From: a virus
DNA: 30,538 nucleotides
Direction: 5' to 3' (one strand)
Virus record (IMG/VR): IMGVR_UViG_3300046387_000760
Span: 1-30,538 of that record
The notes under the pieces are model-generated. The model was not told the origin of the DNA and made no database searches. It saw only the letters and a program-made list of their open reading frames with translations. Shown piece after piece: positions 15,274 to 22,858 of the stretch; the first letter of the stretch is position 1; every line of letters begins with the position of its first letter. The translations under genes and the position numbers were made by a program.

Positions 15274-15921
15274 TTAATTCGAATTAATTTTAAACACATG
15301 GTCATCGGATAAGTAGGCAGAATTAATTTCATTATATTCTAATAAACAACCAAAATAATATTCTGAAAGTATTTTAGACATATCCCATCCTTTTTCTGAT
15401 AATGTTTCTTCTGGTTCAATAACCTCTAAATAAAATCCTTTTAATTGTTCATATGCACGTAACAAATCTTCTTTTACACCTTCATCATTAAATTTAAGTA
15501 AATTCATATTTACGAATGTATTTGAGAATTGTTTGAATCCATGGATATGATATTCTGTTCCATGTTTATGAAAATGTTCTAACATCTCCTTATAACGTTC
15601 TGTATGTTCTTTATCTAAAAACCAAACACTTGCATATGATAAATCAATTGGTTCACCTAATAATATATTTGAATCGATTGTAACACAATCTAAATCTTCT
15701 TTAGAATGGATATACATTTTTATCTCATCTCTAAACTGAAAATTACAATGTGTAATATCCACTGCAGAATCATAACTATCTTTTAATTCATCAATACTAT
15801 TTGAATCACCATAGAATACTATTTCATATCCATATGTTTTGGATTGTTCCATTGATGACTTCAACATTTCTATTGTTTGAAATGTATCTATTCTCGAATC
15901 AAAAGAGTAACATAATTTCAT
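15274..15921 (-). CDS. Hypothetical protein, possibly GT-A glycosyltransferase-like
   Basis: A 215-residue protein. LCYSFDSRIDTFQTIEMLKS (residues 3-22) followed by YGYEIVFYGDS and LDCVTIDSNILLGEPIDL (about 77-94) has the strand-helix-strand rhythm and a VTIDxNI element where many GT-A enzymes carry DxD. The DxD itself is not present in clear form, so activity is uncertain. It resembles DUF-type proteins in Bacteroidota that look like degenerate glycosyltransferases. It overlaps the thioredoxin gene by 4 bases and ends the clamp-loader unit just before the next promoter. A role unrelated to glycans is quite possible given this neighbourhood. Confidence 0.5.
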   Translation of the reverse strand: MKLCYSFDSRIDTFQTIEMLKSSMEQSKTYGYEIVFYGDSNSIDELKDSYDSAVDITHCNFQFRDEIKMYIHSKEDLDCVTIDSNILLGEPIDLSYASVWFLDKEHTERYKEMLEHFHKHGTEYHIHGFKQFSNTFVNMNLLKFNDEGVKEDLLRAYEQLKGFYLEVIEPEETLSEKGWDMSKILSEYYFGCLLEYNEINSAYLSDDHVFKINSN

Positions 15922-16232
15922 AAGGAAGATACTAATTCTGAAAAAACTTTATTAACTACTTCTTTTTTATTACCATATTCACTTGCAACCACTTTTCCTT
16001 TTTTGAAAGCAACTACCATTGGTATATTAGTTAAATCAACAAGTTGTTTACTTTTTGGTGAATAATCTGGATTAATAAATACAAATGGAATATTTTTGTT
16101 TTCATTAGAAACTTTTTCATATTCTGGTTTAAGAATATCACAATTTCCACACCATTCAGTACCAAACATAACCATAAGTTTTGGTTGTGTTCTTGTTAAT
16201 ACTTCAAGTGAATCTGTTTCTAATTTTATCAC
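15918..16232 (-). CDS. Thioredoxin
   Basis: A 104-residue thioredoxin-fold protein. The active site is WCGNC (Trp27, Cys28, Cys31), and the cis-proline is in NIPMVVAF (Pro71), as in normal thioredoxins. The family's usual length is about 105, which supports the GTG start at 16232; this GTG overlaps the stop of the gp44-like gene as GTGA. A longer frame opens at a TTG at 16259 but would add nine residues that lie inside the gp44 gene. The CGNC dipeptide differs from the usual CGPC and may shift the redox potential. In phages thioredoxin can serve ribonucleotide reductase, or a polymerase as in T7. No reductase gene is seen in this window. T4-like phages often carry a glutaredoxin or thioredoxin. 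Confidence 0.85.
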   Translation of the reverse strand: MIKLETDSLEVLTRTQPKLMVMFGTEWCGNCDILKPEYEKVSNENKNIPFVFINPDYSPKSKQLVDLTNIPMVVAFKKGKVVASEYGNKKEVVNKVFSELVSSL

Positions 16233-17176
16233 AATATACCAACTATTTGAATTATACAACTCATGAAGGTAATTTCTTTGTCCACTACCAATGCATCCTT
16301 GTGTTGTGATTCAGAAAGAATGAGTATAATATTTGATGTATTTCCACTACCATATTCATCTACTTTTTCATATAGATATGAATACAGTTCGGTAAAATCT
16401 TGAACTCTTGAATCTGCAACAGCCTGTCTGATATTCTTCCATTTGTTTGGTTTTGCATCAGAACCTTTAAGAATTTCAACTACCTTTGATTTAACATCAG
16501 AATCGATTACAGAGGTTGTATCGATTTTTAATTCTCCCTTGGATGAATTTAACTGACAAGTGTTGATAATCTTTCTAATATCAGGATATGAACTATCAAT
16601 GATAGGTACAAGGTCTTTTGGTTGAAAACTTACTTGTTGTTTACCTAAAATCTGTGAGATTTGTACTGCAACATCTTTTTTAGTTGGAGGTACAATCTGA
16701 AACTCTTGTGTTCTACTTCTAATAGGTGAGATAACTTTCTCAACATAATTACAAGTTAGAATAAATCTACAATGTTTAGAGAATGTTTCCATTAAGTTTC
16801 TCAAGATTGCTTGTGCATTTGGTGTCATATAATCAAACTCATCAAGTATGATTACTTTTAAATCTTTGAAACCAACAGTTGAAGCAAAACCTTTTACTTT
16901 GTTTCTAACTGTATCAACATTATTTTCATCAGATGCATTTATGATTATGTGGTCACAATCAATTGAGTTAACAATAAGTTTTGCTAATGTTGTTTTACCT
17001 GTTCCTGCTTTTCCGAAGAATAAAAGATGAGGTATATCACCAGTTGAAAGATAATCACTAACCTTTTCTTTAAGGTGGTCATTACCAACATATTCATTCA
17101 ATTTTTGAGGTCTGTACTTCTCAACCCATAAAGAGTTGTTGACCTTTTTTGTTGTATTATCTTCGAAAAATCCCAT
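16229..17176 (-). CDS. 44: Clamp-loader ATPase large subunit, gp44-like
   Basis: A 315-residue AAA+ ATPase of the RFC small-subunit type, close to T4 gp44 (319). WVEKYRPQKLNEYVGNDHLK (residues 17-36) is the family opening. Walker A is GKAGTGKTTL (55-64), Walker B is VIILDEFD (108-115), sensor 1 is TCNY (141-144), and PIRSRTQEF (151-159) holds the SRC-like arginine-finger segment, here SRT. It loads the gp45 clamp in an ATP-dependent way together with the gp62-like protein. Its ATG directly follows the stop of the 71-residue gene, and its TGA overlaps the thioredoxin GTG by 4 bases. Confidence 0.93.
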   Translation of the reverse strand: MGFFEDNTTKKVNNSLWVEKYRPQKLNEYVGNDHLKEKVSDYLSTGDIPHLLFFGKAGTGKTTLAKLIVNSIDCDHIIINASDENNVDTVRNKVKGFASTVGFKDLKVIILDEFDYMTPNAQAILRNLMETFSKHCRFILTCNYVEKVISPIRSRTQEFQIVPPTKKDVAVQISQILGKQQVSFQPKDLVPIIDSSYPDIRKIINTCQLNSSKGELKIDTTSVIDSDVKSKVVEILKGSDAKPNKWKNIRQAVADSRVQDFTELYSYLYEKVDEYGSGNTSNIILILSESQHKDALVVDKEITFMSCIIQIVGIL

Positions 17177-17392
17177 TTAGAATGAAGAGTTTTTTACTTC
17201 TTTACAGAAGGATGTTAATCTTTCTAACTTTTCAATCAAAGATTCTTTTCTATTTCTATCGATATCACCACTATTCATTTCACCAATAATATCTTCTAAT
17301 GATGATGCAACGATTAGTAATCCATCTTCTTTTGAATTCAGAAAATTATCTGATATTCTAAACTTTTGTGCAATTTGTTGTAAGTTTGCCAT
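17177..17392 (-). CDS. Hypothetical protein, 71 residues
   Basis: No family recognised. The product (starting MANLQQIAQKFRISDNFL) is mostly helical by composition, with a hydrophobic patch GLLIVASSLEDIIGEM and a charged second half IDRNRKESLIEKLERL. It is the first gene after a promoter and its stop touches the ATG of the gp44-like gene, so it is translated together with the clamp loader. Small genes at this place in T4-like genomes (such as the gp45.1/45.2 type) are variable. A link to replication is suggested only by position. Confidence 0.7.
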   Translation of the reverse strand: MANLQQIAQKFRISDNFLNSKEDGLLIVASSLEDIIGEMNSGDIDRNRKESLIEKLERLTSFCKEVKNSSF

Positions 17393-17414
17393 TTTAATAT
17401 AATTTTTGTTTATA

Positions 17415-17446
17415 CAAATATACGAAATTTATTTGGACTTTCCTAA
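17415..17446 (-). promoter_or_regulatory. Bacteroidota-type promoter for the clamp-loader unit
   Basis: Minus strand: -7 box TATATTTG at 17422-17415 preceded by TTTCG, with TTAG at 17446-17443 in the -33 position after a 20-base spacer. The -33 box is one base from TTTG, so this is probably a weaker member of the set. It overlaps the end of the P-loop gene. The next ATG is 22 bases downstream. Confidence 0.7.
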
Positions 17447-17974
17447 TAATTTCATAACTTTTTTTACTGTTTTTGGTCCAACCTCTATTTCGTGGTAAGG
17501 AACTTTGTTTTCTTCTAATACTTTTTTACACAATTTATCTATCTCAATTGATTTTTCTAAATCTTGAAATCTCTCATCATCATTGTGTACTGATTTACCT
17601 CGTTTTAATAAGATATTGATACTATCATATTTTCTATGTAAATCAATAACTAAGTTATGGAAAGGTTCTCCATAAAATTCAGCAGGATATCCTTTTGTAT
17701 AATATCTATGATAAATTGTAGAAAATAGAATCGGTGAATCGATTACTATATAATCTACTTTATTATAACATTCTGCTATTCCTCTATGTTGATTAGCAAA
17801 TACATAGAGTTGGTCTGATATTGCTGGTATATTGTGGTCCCAAGCTAATCTTTTGGGAAATTCGTATGGGTTATTACAACTGATGTGTTGTTTTTTTAGT
17901 TTGTAGGTGATACCATTTGCAATTGAAGATTTTCCAATACCAGGTCCACCGAAGAGGTTTATCAATTTGCTCAT
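17429..17974 (-). CDS. P-loop NTPase, nucleoside/nucleotide kinase-like
   Basis: A 181-residue P-loop protein. LINLFGGPGIGKSSIANGIT (residues 4-23) holds Walker A GGPGIGKSS, DYIVIDSPILFSTIYHRYY (about 74-92) gives a Walker-B-like DSP, and LLKRGKSVHNDDERFQD (about 121-137) resembles the LID arginine segment of small-molecule kinases. This layout is shared by NadR-type ribosylnicotinamide kinases, deoxynucleoside kinases and AAA_28-type proteins. The size suits a kinase. It overlaps the S1/P1 nuclease gene by 4 bases, which would fit phosphorylation of nucleosides released by the nuclease, but that is only a contextual inference. Confidence 0.7.
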   Translation of the reverse strand: MSKLINLFGGPGIGKSSIANGITYKLKKQHISCNNPYEFPKRLAWDHNIPAISDQLYVFANQHRGIAECYNKVDYIVIDSPILFSTIYHRYYTKGYPAEFYGEPFHNLVIDLHRKYDSINILLKRGKSVHNDDERFQDLEKSIEIDKLCKKVLEENKVPYHEIEVGPKTVKKVMKLLGKSK

Positions 17975-18732
17975 TCTCCAAATATCTCATTTAAAAGGTT
18001 ACCCAATCTGATTCCAGCGAGATACAATCTCTCATCTACGATTGGTAAATTCTCATATACATAGTCATATGATAAATATGAACCATCCTTTGTTTCATAA
18101 ATCTTAGATACATACTCATGAGATTCATTTGCCCAATCCTCAGCATTTCCTTGTTCCACTACTGTATCTTTAAATTGGTTTTGTAGTTTGGTAGCATATT
18201 CTGTATAACTCATTTTATAATCATCAATCATATCAGTATCCCAAAGTACATGAAGATTGGTGTTATTCTCTGCACCCTTTCTACCTTTGAATTTTACTTT
18301 GATTTTACTTCCACCATAATCTTTTGCTCTACCTGTATGAAGTGGTTGGTGTACATCTCCAACCATATGAACTAAATACTTTAACCAAAACTGTTTTACT
18401 TCTTTATCGGCCATTGGTGATTTAAGAATAGGAATTGCTGTGTTAATCATTTTAACTACATTTGGTCCTAAATGTTCTACATCACCATATTCTTTATCAA
18501 GGGGAAGATTAACATAATGCCAAGTTGAATATTTATCAAACTCTGGATTACTTCTCATTTCATCAGCCCAAGTACTTGCAACTGCAAGTGATTGACCATC
18601 TAATATTTCATTTATTTTTTGTTCTGCGGTGAATGTTAATTGTCTTTGTGCAATCTCACCAACTGTTCTGTGTCCTATTTTACCCCAAGAACTAAGGAGT
18701 AGTACTGATAGTACTAATAATAACTTTTTCAT
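17971..18732 (-). CDS. Secreted S1/P1-family nuclease
   Basis: A 253-residue zinc-dependent nuclease with an N-terminal signal peptide (KKLLLVLSVLLLSS, residues 2-15). Cleavage before Trp16 would expose WGKIGHR, matching the S1/P1 rule that the mature N-terminal Trp binds zinc. Other metal ligand blocks are visible: STWADEMR, TWHYVNLP, LVHMVGDVHQPLHTGRAKDY (about 136-155) and NLHVLWDTDMI (about 178-188). These enzymes cut single-stranded DNA and RNA and some remove 3'-phosphates. The product should reach the periplasm or the outside. It lies between a small membrane protein gene and a kinase-like gene with 4-base overlaps. Such an exported nuclease is more usual in host genomes than in phages. 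Size and motifs look intact. Confidence 0.9.
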   Translation of the reverse strand: MKKLLLVLSVLLLSSWGKIGHRTVGEIAQRQLTFTAEQKINEILDGQSLAVASTWADEMRSNPEFDKYSTWHYVNLPLDKEYGDVEHLGPNVVKMINTAIPILKSPMADKEVKQFWLKYLVHMVGDVHQPLHTGRAKDYGGSKIKVKFKGRKGAENNTNLHVLWDTDMIDDYKMSYTEYATKLQNQFKDTVVEQGNAEDWANESHEYVSKIYETKDGSYLSYDYVYENLPIVDERLYLAGIRLGNLLNEIFGE

Positions 18733-18974
18733 AATAAGGTTTTTATCAATGAATATAGATAACCACTAAATCCTACTAAGTTTAATAAGGATAAGTTATA
18801 CTGTTTTGTTTTTTGTGTTTGAATTGTGATTAGGATTAAACCTAACATCATTCCCATTTTACCATAAGTTGAATCGATAAAAAAAGGTGATAGCATCATT
18901 AATGCTGTTCCAAAGTAAATTACACCATATTGATATAACCACTCTAATCTGTTTTGTTTTTTTGTTTTTTTCAT
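18729..18974 (-). CDS. Small polytopic membrane protein, 81 residues
   Basis: The product has a basic N-terminus (KKTKKQNRLEW) and three hydrophobic segments at about 16-33, 38-52 and 61-80, so it is probably an inner-membrane protein with three short helices. No family recognised. Its start lies about 10 bases after the T-tract of the terminator behind the TonB receptor, and its stop overlaps the S1/P1 nuclease start by 4 bases. With no clear promoter in the 46-base gap, it may depend on read-through past that terminator or on a promoter I do not recognise. A holin-like role is possible from size but nothing in the context supports it. Confidence 0.65.
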   Translation of the reverse strand: MKKTKKQNRLEWLYQYGVIYFGTALMMLSPFFIDSTYGKMGMMLGLILITIQTQKTKQYNLSLLNLVGFSGYLYSLIKTLL

Positions 18975-18976
18975 GA

Positions 18977-19008
18977 TAATAAAAAAGGGGGAAAATTAAT
19001 TCCCCCTT
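18977..19008 (-). terminator. Intrinsic terminator after the TonB receptor gene
   Basis: On the minus strand AAGGGGG and CCCCCTT form a 7-bp stem, extended inward by A-T pairs, with a short AT loop, and then TTTTTTATTA follows. It begins 12 bases after the TonB receptor stop codon. It is by far the most GC-rich hairpin I see here. Confidence 0.9.
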
Positions 19009-19020
19009 ATTTTATAGATT

Positions 19021-21726
19021 TTAGAATCTTACTTTAAGAGAAGTATTGAAAGTACGTCCGAATCCGAACCATACTGAGTTTCTCGTATCAATTCCATTCC
19101 ATGTTTCTGAACTACCATCTGTGTGGATGTTAGTATTAGATTCTGCAATGTAGTAAGTATCAAATAAGTTATTTACGTTAACTCTAAACGATGCATCAGA
19201 ACCGAATAAATCAAATCTGTAAGTTGCTCCTAAATCAGCCAATCCATAAGAAGGTAATTTTAAAGCCCCTAAGTTACCAGGTTGAGTAAATTCTGAGTCT
19301 GTGATTGAATAATCAGCATATAAACCATCAACAAATCTATATCCTAAATCAACTCTTAATCCTTGGATTACTTCGTAATCTGCTTCAACATAAGATGTGA
19401 ACTGTGCCGCATCTCCTACTTTAGCATCTTTCAAGTACAATGTACCTGTTCCGATTGATTGTTGATTATCATCAAATAATTCTGCTGAGAAATCATTAGT
19501 ATATCTCCAATCACCGATTGATAACATACCTTTTAATCTCAACTTATCTGTTGGGTTATAAGAAGTTTCAACTTCGATACCATTGTGTAATACATCGATA
19601 TCTTTAAATTGAGCTGAACCATCTACACCTTGTTGGTTAGATAAACTTCTTTGAACGAATCTATTACCCCATACAGTAGAATATGCATTAACATTAACTC
19701 TAAAGTTATTACCAATGAAACCATATCCTAATTCGAATGATTTAATTTCTTCGTTTTGTAAATTTGGATTAATTGTATTTCCATAATTAGGGAATACTGC
19801 ACCAAAATTTGGTTGTCTTGAAATTACACCAGCATTGAAGAATACGTTTTGTTTATCATCGATGTTCCAATTGGCACCACCTTTGATATATCCTCCACTT
19901 TGGTTTTGAGTTTCTGATTCTGGATTTGCTGGTTGGTCGAAGTAATCAATTCTTTGGAAAGATTGATTAGAAGTACCTGCTTGTAATACAGCTGATACTT
20001 TATCGTTGTTATATTCAACTAAACCATTGAATCCTTGCCATCCAACTTTACCAACATTGTAATAATCAATCTTCGGTCCTCTAATACCAGTATTTTGGAA
20101 TGGATTTGCTTCCACCAAAGTATTGATAATTTGACCAGCAGAGTTTTTATTACCTGTTGAGTAATATCCATCTAATCCCATAAGGTTGTTCACTACTCTG
20201 TAATGATAACCTGTATAGTTTCTTAAATCGATACCTACTGAGTATTTCCAATTTCCACTTTCATATTCTAAGTTAGAGATTGCTCCAACCCAGTCATGAG
20301 AGTTCATAGATGCTCTTCTAATAAGTGCACTTCTGTTAACACCATCATCTTGGAATCCATTAGAACCAATTAACTGACCAGCGAATGGTAAATCACCACT
20401 ATAAGGGTCTGTATTTGCTTGATTGTATGCAACAACTGCATCAAAATCAATAAACCCTTCAGGAGTTCTTGAACCTCTGCCGTTTTCTAAGTAGTGTTCA
20501 GTTAAATCTTTTCTGAAAGGTAAGATATCAGTTTCCGAGTTGTAGTAACTTCTACCTCTTGGACCTGTTCCACCACCTCTACCAGCTGAACCATATAATG
20601 ATGTAGCTAGTTTAAGGTTATCAGAAATATCCCAATCCCAATTCAATGTTGCTAATGGTTTGTTATAGAAGTTTCTTCTCATTGAGAATTCTTCACCATT
20701 TAAAACACCACCATTGGAATTCCATCTTCTATCAATTCCTTCTTCACCGAAGTTTTGGTAATCTCTAATAGAAACCCAAACATCTCTTTGGTGATGCCAT
20801 TGTCCAGCACCTAAGAAAGAAAAGTTAACAGAATGGTCTGAATCTTCAGGTGCATATCCTAATGCAAAGAAGTAAGTATAACCTTCTCCTTTTGTATTAT
20901 AGATATATCCATCTCCTTGCCACTTAGAAAGTAACACAGATGTTGCCCATCCATTTTCATTTAGACCAGTTGAGTGAGCCACAGTAGTTTTAAAGTATCC
21001 ATCGTTACCAAATGATTGTTGTACAGATGAACCCTTCTTAGCTTCAGCAGCCTTCGTAAAAATAGAAACAGTTCCACCTACTGATGGTACTGCTAATCTC
21101 GAAGCCCCAAGACCTCTTTGTAATTGGATTCCACTTGCAACATCTGTAAGACCTTGCCAGTTAGACCAATAAACCCATCCATTTTCCATATCATTTACTG
21201 GTTGCCCATTGATAAGGAAAGATGTGTTTCTTTGGTCGAATCCTCTTAGAGAGATTCTTGAATCACCATATCCACCACCTTGTTTGGTAGCATATACTCC
21301 TGGTGTTTTATTCATGATTTCAGGAAACTCTTGGTTACCTACTTTGAGTGCGATTTCTGATGGTGAAATACTTGAAACTGCAACAGGTGTTTCTCTCACC
21401 TTAGCAACATCAATTACACCAGAAGTAACTACAACCTCACCTAATTGATTCAAGTCTGGAACAAGTCCAATAATTTCATCAATACCAGCAGAGATTTCTG
21501 CAGTTTCGTACCCTAGATAAGAAACAATAAGAAGTGTCCCTTCCTCAACATCTAAACTAAATGTTCCATCAAAACCAGTTACAGTTCCATCCGCCGTTCC
21601 TTGAACGATAATGGTTGCTCCTGGTAGAGGGTCATTAGTTTCAGTGTCAATTACTTTCCCACTAATTTGTGCAAAAGTAGTGATACTCGTTAAGAGCATC
21701 AATCCAACTAATAATAGTTTTCTCAT
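19021..21726 (-). CDS. TonB-dependent outer-membrane receptor
   Basis: A full-length 901-residue outer-membrane transporter. A signal peptide (MRKLLLVGLMLLTSITTFAQ, cut after Ala19 or Gln20) is followed by a carboxypeptidase-D-like domain (about 21-95: ISGKVIDTETNDPLPGATII, VSYLGYETAEIS), found mainly in Bacteroidota receptors. The plug domain (about 105-225) has TPVAVSSISPSEIALK, PGVYATKQGGGYGDSRISLR and NGQPVNDMENGWVYWSNWQG, and ends with SVGGTVSIFTK. The rest is a 22-strand-type barrel closing with SLKVRF, whose terminal Phe suits BAM insertion. It would import a large nutrient using TonB energy, or serve as a surface receptor. No SusD partner gene is adjacent, so a siderophore/cofactor type is more likely than a SusC glycan type. 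A weak promoter may lie in the 60-base gap upstream. By eye it is more GC-rich than the phage genes around it, a sign of gain from a host. Confidence 0.93.
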   Translation of the reverse strand: MRKLLLVGLMLLTSITTFAQISGKVIDTETNDPLPGATIIVQGTADGTVTGFDGTFSLDVEEGTLLIVSYLGYETAEISAGIDEIIGLVPDLNQLGEVVVTSGVIDVAKVRETPVAVSSISPSEIALKVGNQEFPEIMNKTPGVYATKQGGGYGDSRISLRGFDQRNTSFLINGQPVNDMENGWVYWSNWQGLTDVASGIQLQRGLGASRLAVPSVGGTVSIFTKAAEAKKGSSVQQSFGNDGYFKTTVAHSTGLNENGWATSVLLSKWQGDGYIYNTKGEGYTYFFALGYAPEDSDHSVNFSFLGAGQWHHQRDVWVSIRDYQNFGEEGIDRRWNSNGGVLNGEEFSMRRNFYNKPLATLNWDWDISDNLKLATSLYGSAGRGGGTGPRGRSYYNSETDILPFRKDLTEHYLENGRGSRTPEGFIDFDAVVAYNQANTDPYSGDLPFAGQLIGSNGFQDDGVNRSALIRRASMNSHDWVGAISNLEYESGNWKYSVGIDLRNYTGYHYRVVNNLMGLDGYYSTGNKNSAGQIINTLVEANPFQNTGIRGPKIDYYNVGKVGWQGFNGLVEYNNDKVSAVLQAGTSNQSFQRIDYFDQPANPESETQNQSGGYIKGGANWNIDDKQNVFFNAGVISRQPNFGAVFPNYGNTINPNLQNEEIKSFELGYGFIGNNFRVNVNAYSTVWGNRFVQRSLSNQQGVDGSAQFKDIDVLHNGIEVETSYNPTDKLRLKGMLSIGDWRYTNDFSAELFDDNQQSIGTGTLYLKDAKVGDAAQFTSYVEADYEVIQGLRVDLGYRFVDGLYADYSITDSEFTQPGNLGALKLPSYGLADLGATYRFDLFGSDASFRVNVNNLFDTYYIAESNTNIHTDGSSETWNGIDTRNSVWFGFGRTFNTSLKVRF

Positions 21727-21762
21727 AATAATTGTTTTAATTTAAATTAAATTAGTATAACC

Positions 21763-21778
21763 TGTTCATTTCTGAACA
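21763..21778 (-). other. Small GAAA-loop hairpin before the TonB receptor gene
   Basis: On the minus strand TGTTCA-GAAA-TGAACA forms a perfect 6-bp stem with a GNRA tetraloop, 9 bases after the stop of the purine enzyme gene and 36 bases before the TonB receptor ATG. There is no T-tract after it, so it is not a normal terminator. It could mark an mRNA processing or stability element, or be a protein-binding palindrome. Confidence 0.5.
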
Positions 21779-21787
21779 TTTTTTTCT

Positions 21788-22858
21788 TTACAATAAATGT
21801 GGTTTTGCTTCGTTAATACCCGAATTAGTAACAAGTACATAAGATGGATTGAAATGTTCTAAATCTATAGCACCACCATAAGATAATGCTGATTTAACTC
21901 CATCAATTAATCCATTCACTATGAACTTTACTCCGCCCTTGTAGGGAATGGTAGTGGATTCACCTTCCACATTTCTGGTCTGTTGACCATGTGTTACTTT
22001 CGTTTCTAACGATGCAGAACCTCTATATCTTTTATAAAGACCTTTGGGTGTTTCAACAATCTGACCTGGTGCTTCATCAGTACCAGCGATTAATGAACCC
22101 AACATAACAGAACTCGCTCCAATTGCTAGAGCTTTTGAAATATCACCACTTGAACGAATACCTCCATCAGCCATAACGGGTGTTTTCGCAACAGATATGA
22201 TATCTTCTAAACAACTTACATTCGGAACTCCGAATCCTGTCTTAACTCTTGTTGTGCAAAGTGACCCACCACCGATACCGACTCTTAATCCATCAGCACC
22301 CCAAGATTCTAATTCTTGAGCTGCCTCTTTCGTAGCGATATTACCTGCGATAATGTCCACTTTTTCATCAAGGTTATTTTTGCACCACACTAACATTTTT
22401 TCAACGTTTTTGTGGTGACCATGAGCTACATCAATAATAATAATGTTACATCCATTATCTACTAAAGATTTAGCTCTATCTTTATCACTTTCACTTACTC
22501 CAATAGATGCCATAATTGGTATATGAGGAATTTCTGAATGCCAATCATCAATCATGACTCCCCATGATTCAAATTGATTTCCCCAATCTTCGGAATAAAT
22601 TCTGTGATATAGTTCTTTTACAATGTTTGATTGTTCTTCTATTGAATTAAACCTATGGATACAACCAACTCCACCAAGTTTAAACATTTTATATGCCATT
22701 TCTAAACCACAAACAGTATCCATTGGAGATGCTACTATTGGATTTAGAATACCGTATCTTCTCGATACGAGTGTTTTTAAGTTAATTTGAGTACGACTTG
22801 GGATATTTGAGTACTGAGGTACTAACTGAATATCATCGTATGTTAGAGAGTTTCTCAT
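21788..22858 (-). CDS. IMP dehydrogenase/GMP reductase family enzyme without CBS domains
   Basis: A 356-residue TIM-barrel enzyme of purine metabolism. LTYDDIQLVPQYSNIPSRTQ (residues 5-24) and NPIVASPMDTVCGLEMA are the conserved opening. The catalytic loop is GIGGGSLCTTRVKTGFGVP (194-212) with the nucleophile Cys201, followed by PVMADGGIRSSGDI for phosphate binding and VEGESTTIPYKG near the end. It lacks the CBS pair of normal IMP dehydrogenases and has a short flap (GSASLETKVTHGQQTRN), both more like GMP reductase (about 346 residues). IMP dehydrogenase makes XMP from IMP; GMP reductase turns GMP into IMP. I cannot decide between them and lean to the reductase. It overlaps the GroES-like gene by 4 bases. 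This is an auxiliary metabolic gene rarely expected in a phage. Confidence 0.85.
   Translation of the reverse strand: MRNSLTYDDIQLVPQYSNIPSRTQINLKTLVSRRYGILNPIVASPMDTVCGLEMAYKMFKLGGVGCIHRFNSIEEQSNIVKELYHRIYSEDWGNQFESWGVMIDDWHSEIPHIPIMASIGVSESDKDRAKSLVDNGCNIIIIDVAHGHHKNVEKMLVWCKNNLDEKVDIIAGNIATKEAAQELESWGADGLRVGIGGGSLCTTRVKTGFGVPNVSCLEDIISVAKTPVMADGGIRSSGDISKALAIGASSVMLGSLIAGTDEAPGQIVETPKGLYKRYRGSASLETKVTHGQQTRNVEGESTTIPYKGGVKFIVNGLIDGVKSALSYGGAIDLEHFNPSYVLVTNSGINEAKPHLL

Noticed and set aside
15664-15671. TATATTTG on the plus strand, a possible plus-strand promoter
   Set aside because: It is inside a minus-strand coding region, lacks the TTTCG extension and no plus-strand gene follows.
19021-21726. 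SusC-type glycan importer
   Set aside because: No SusD-like lipoprotein gene or glycan-degrading enzyme lies next to it.
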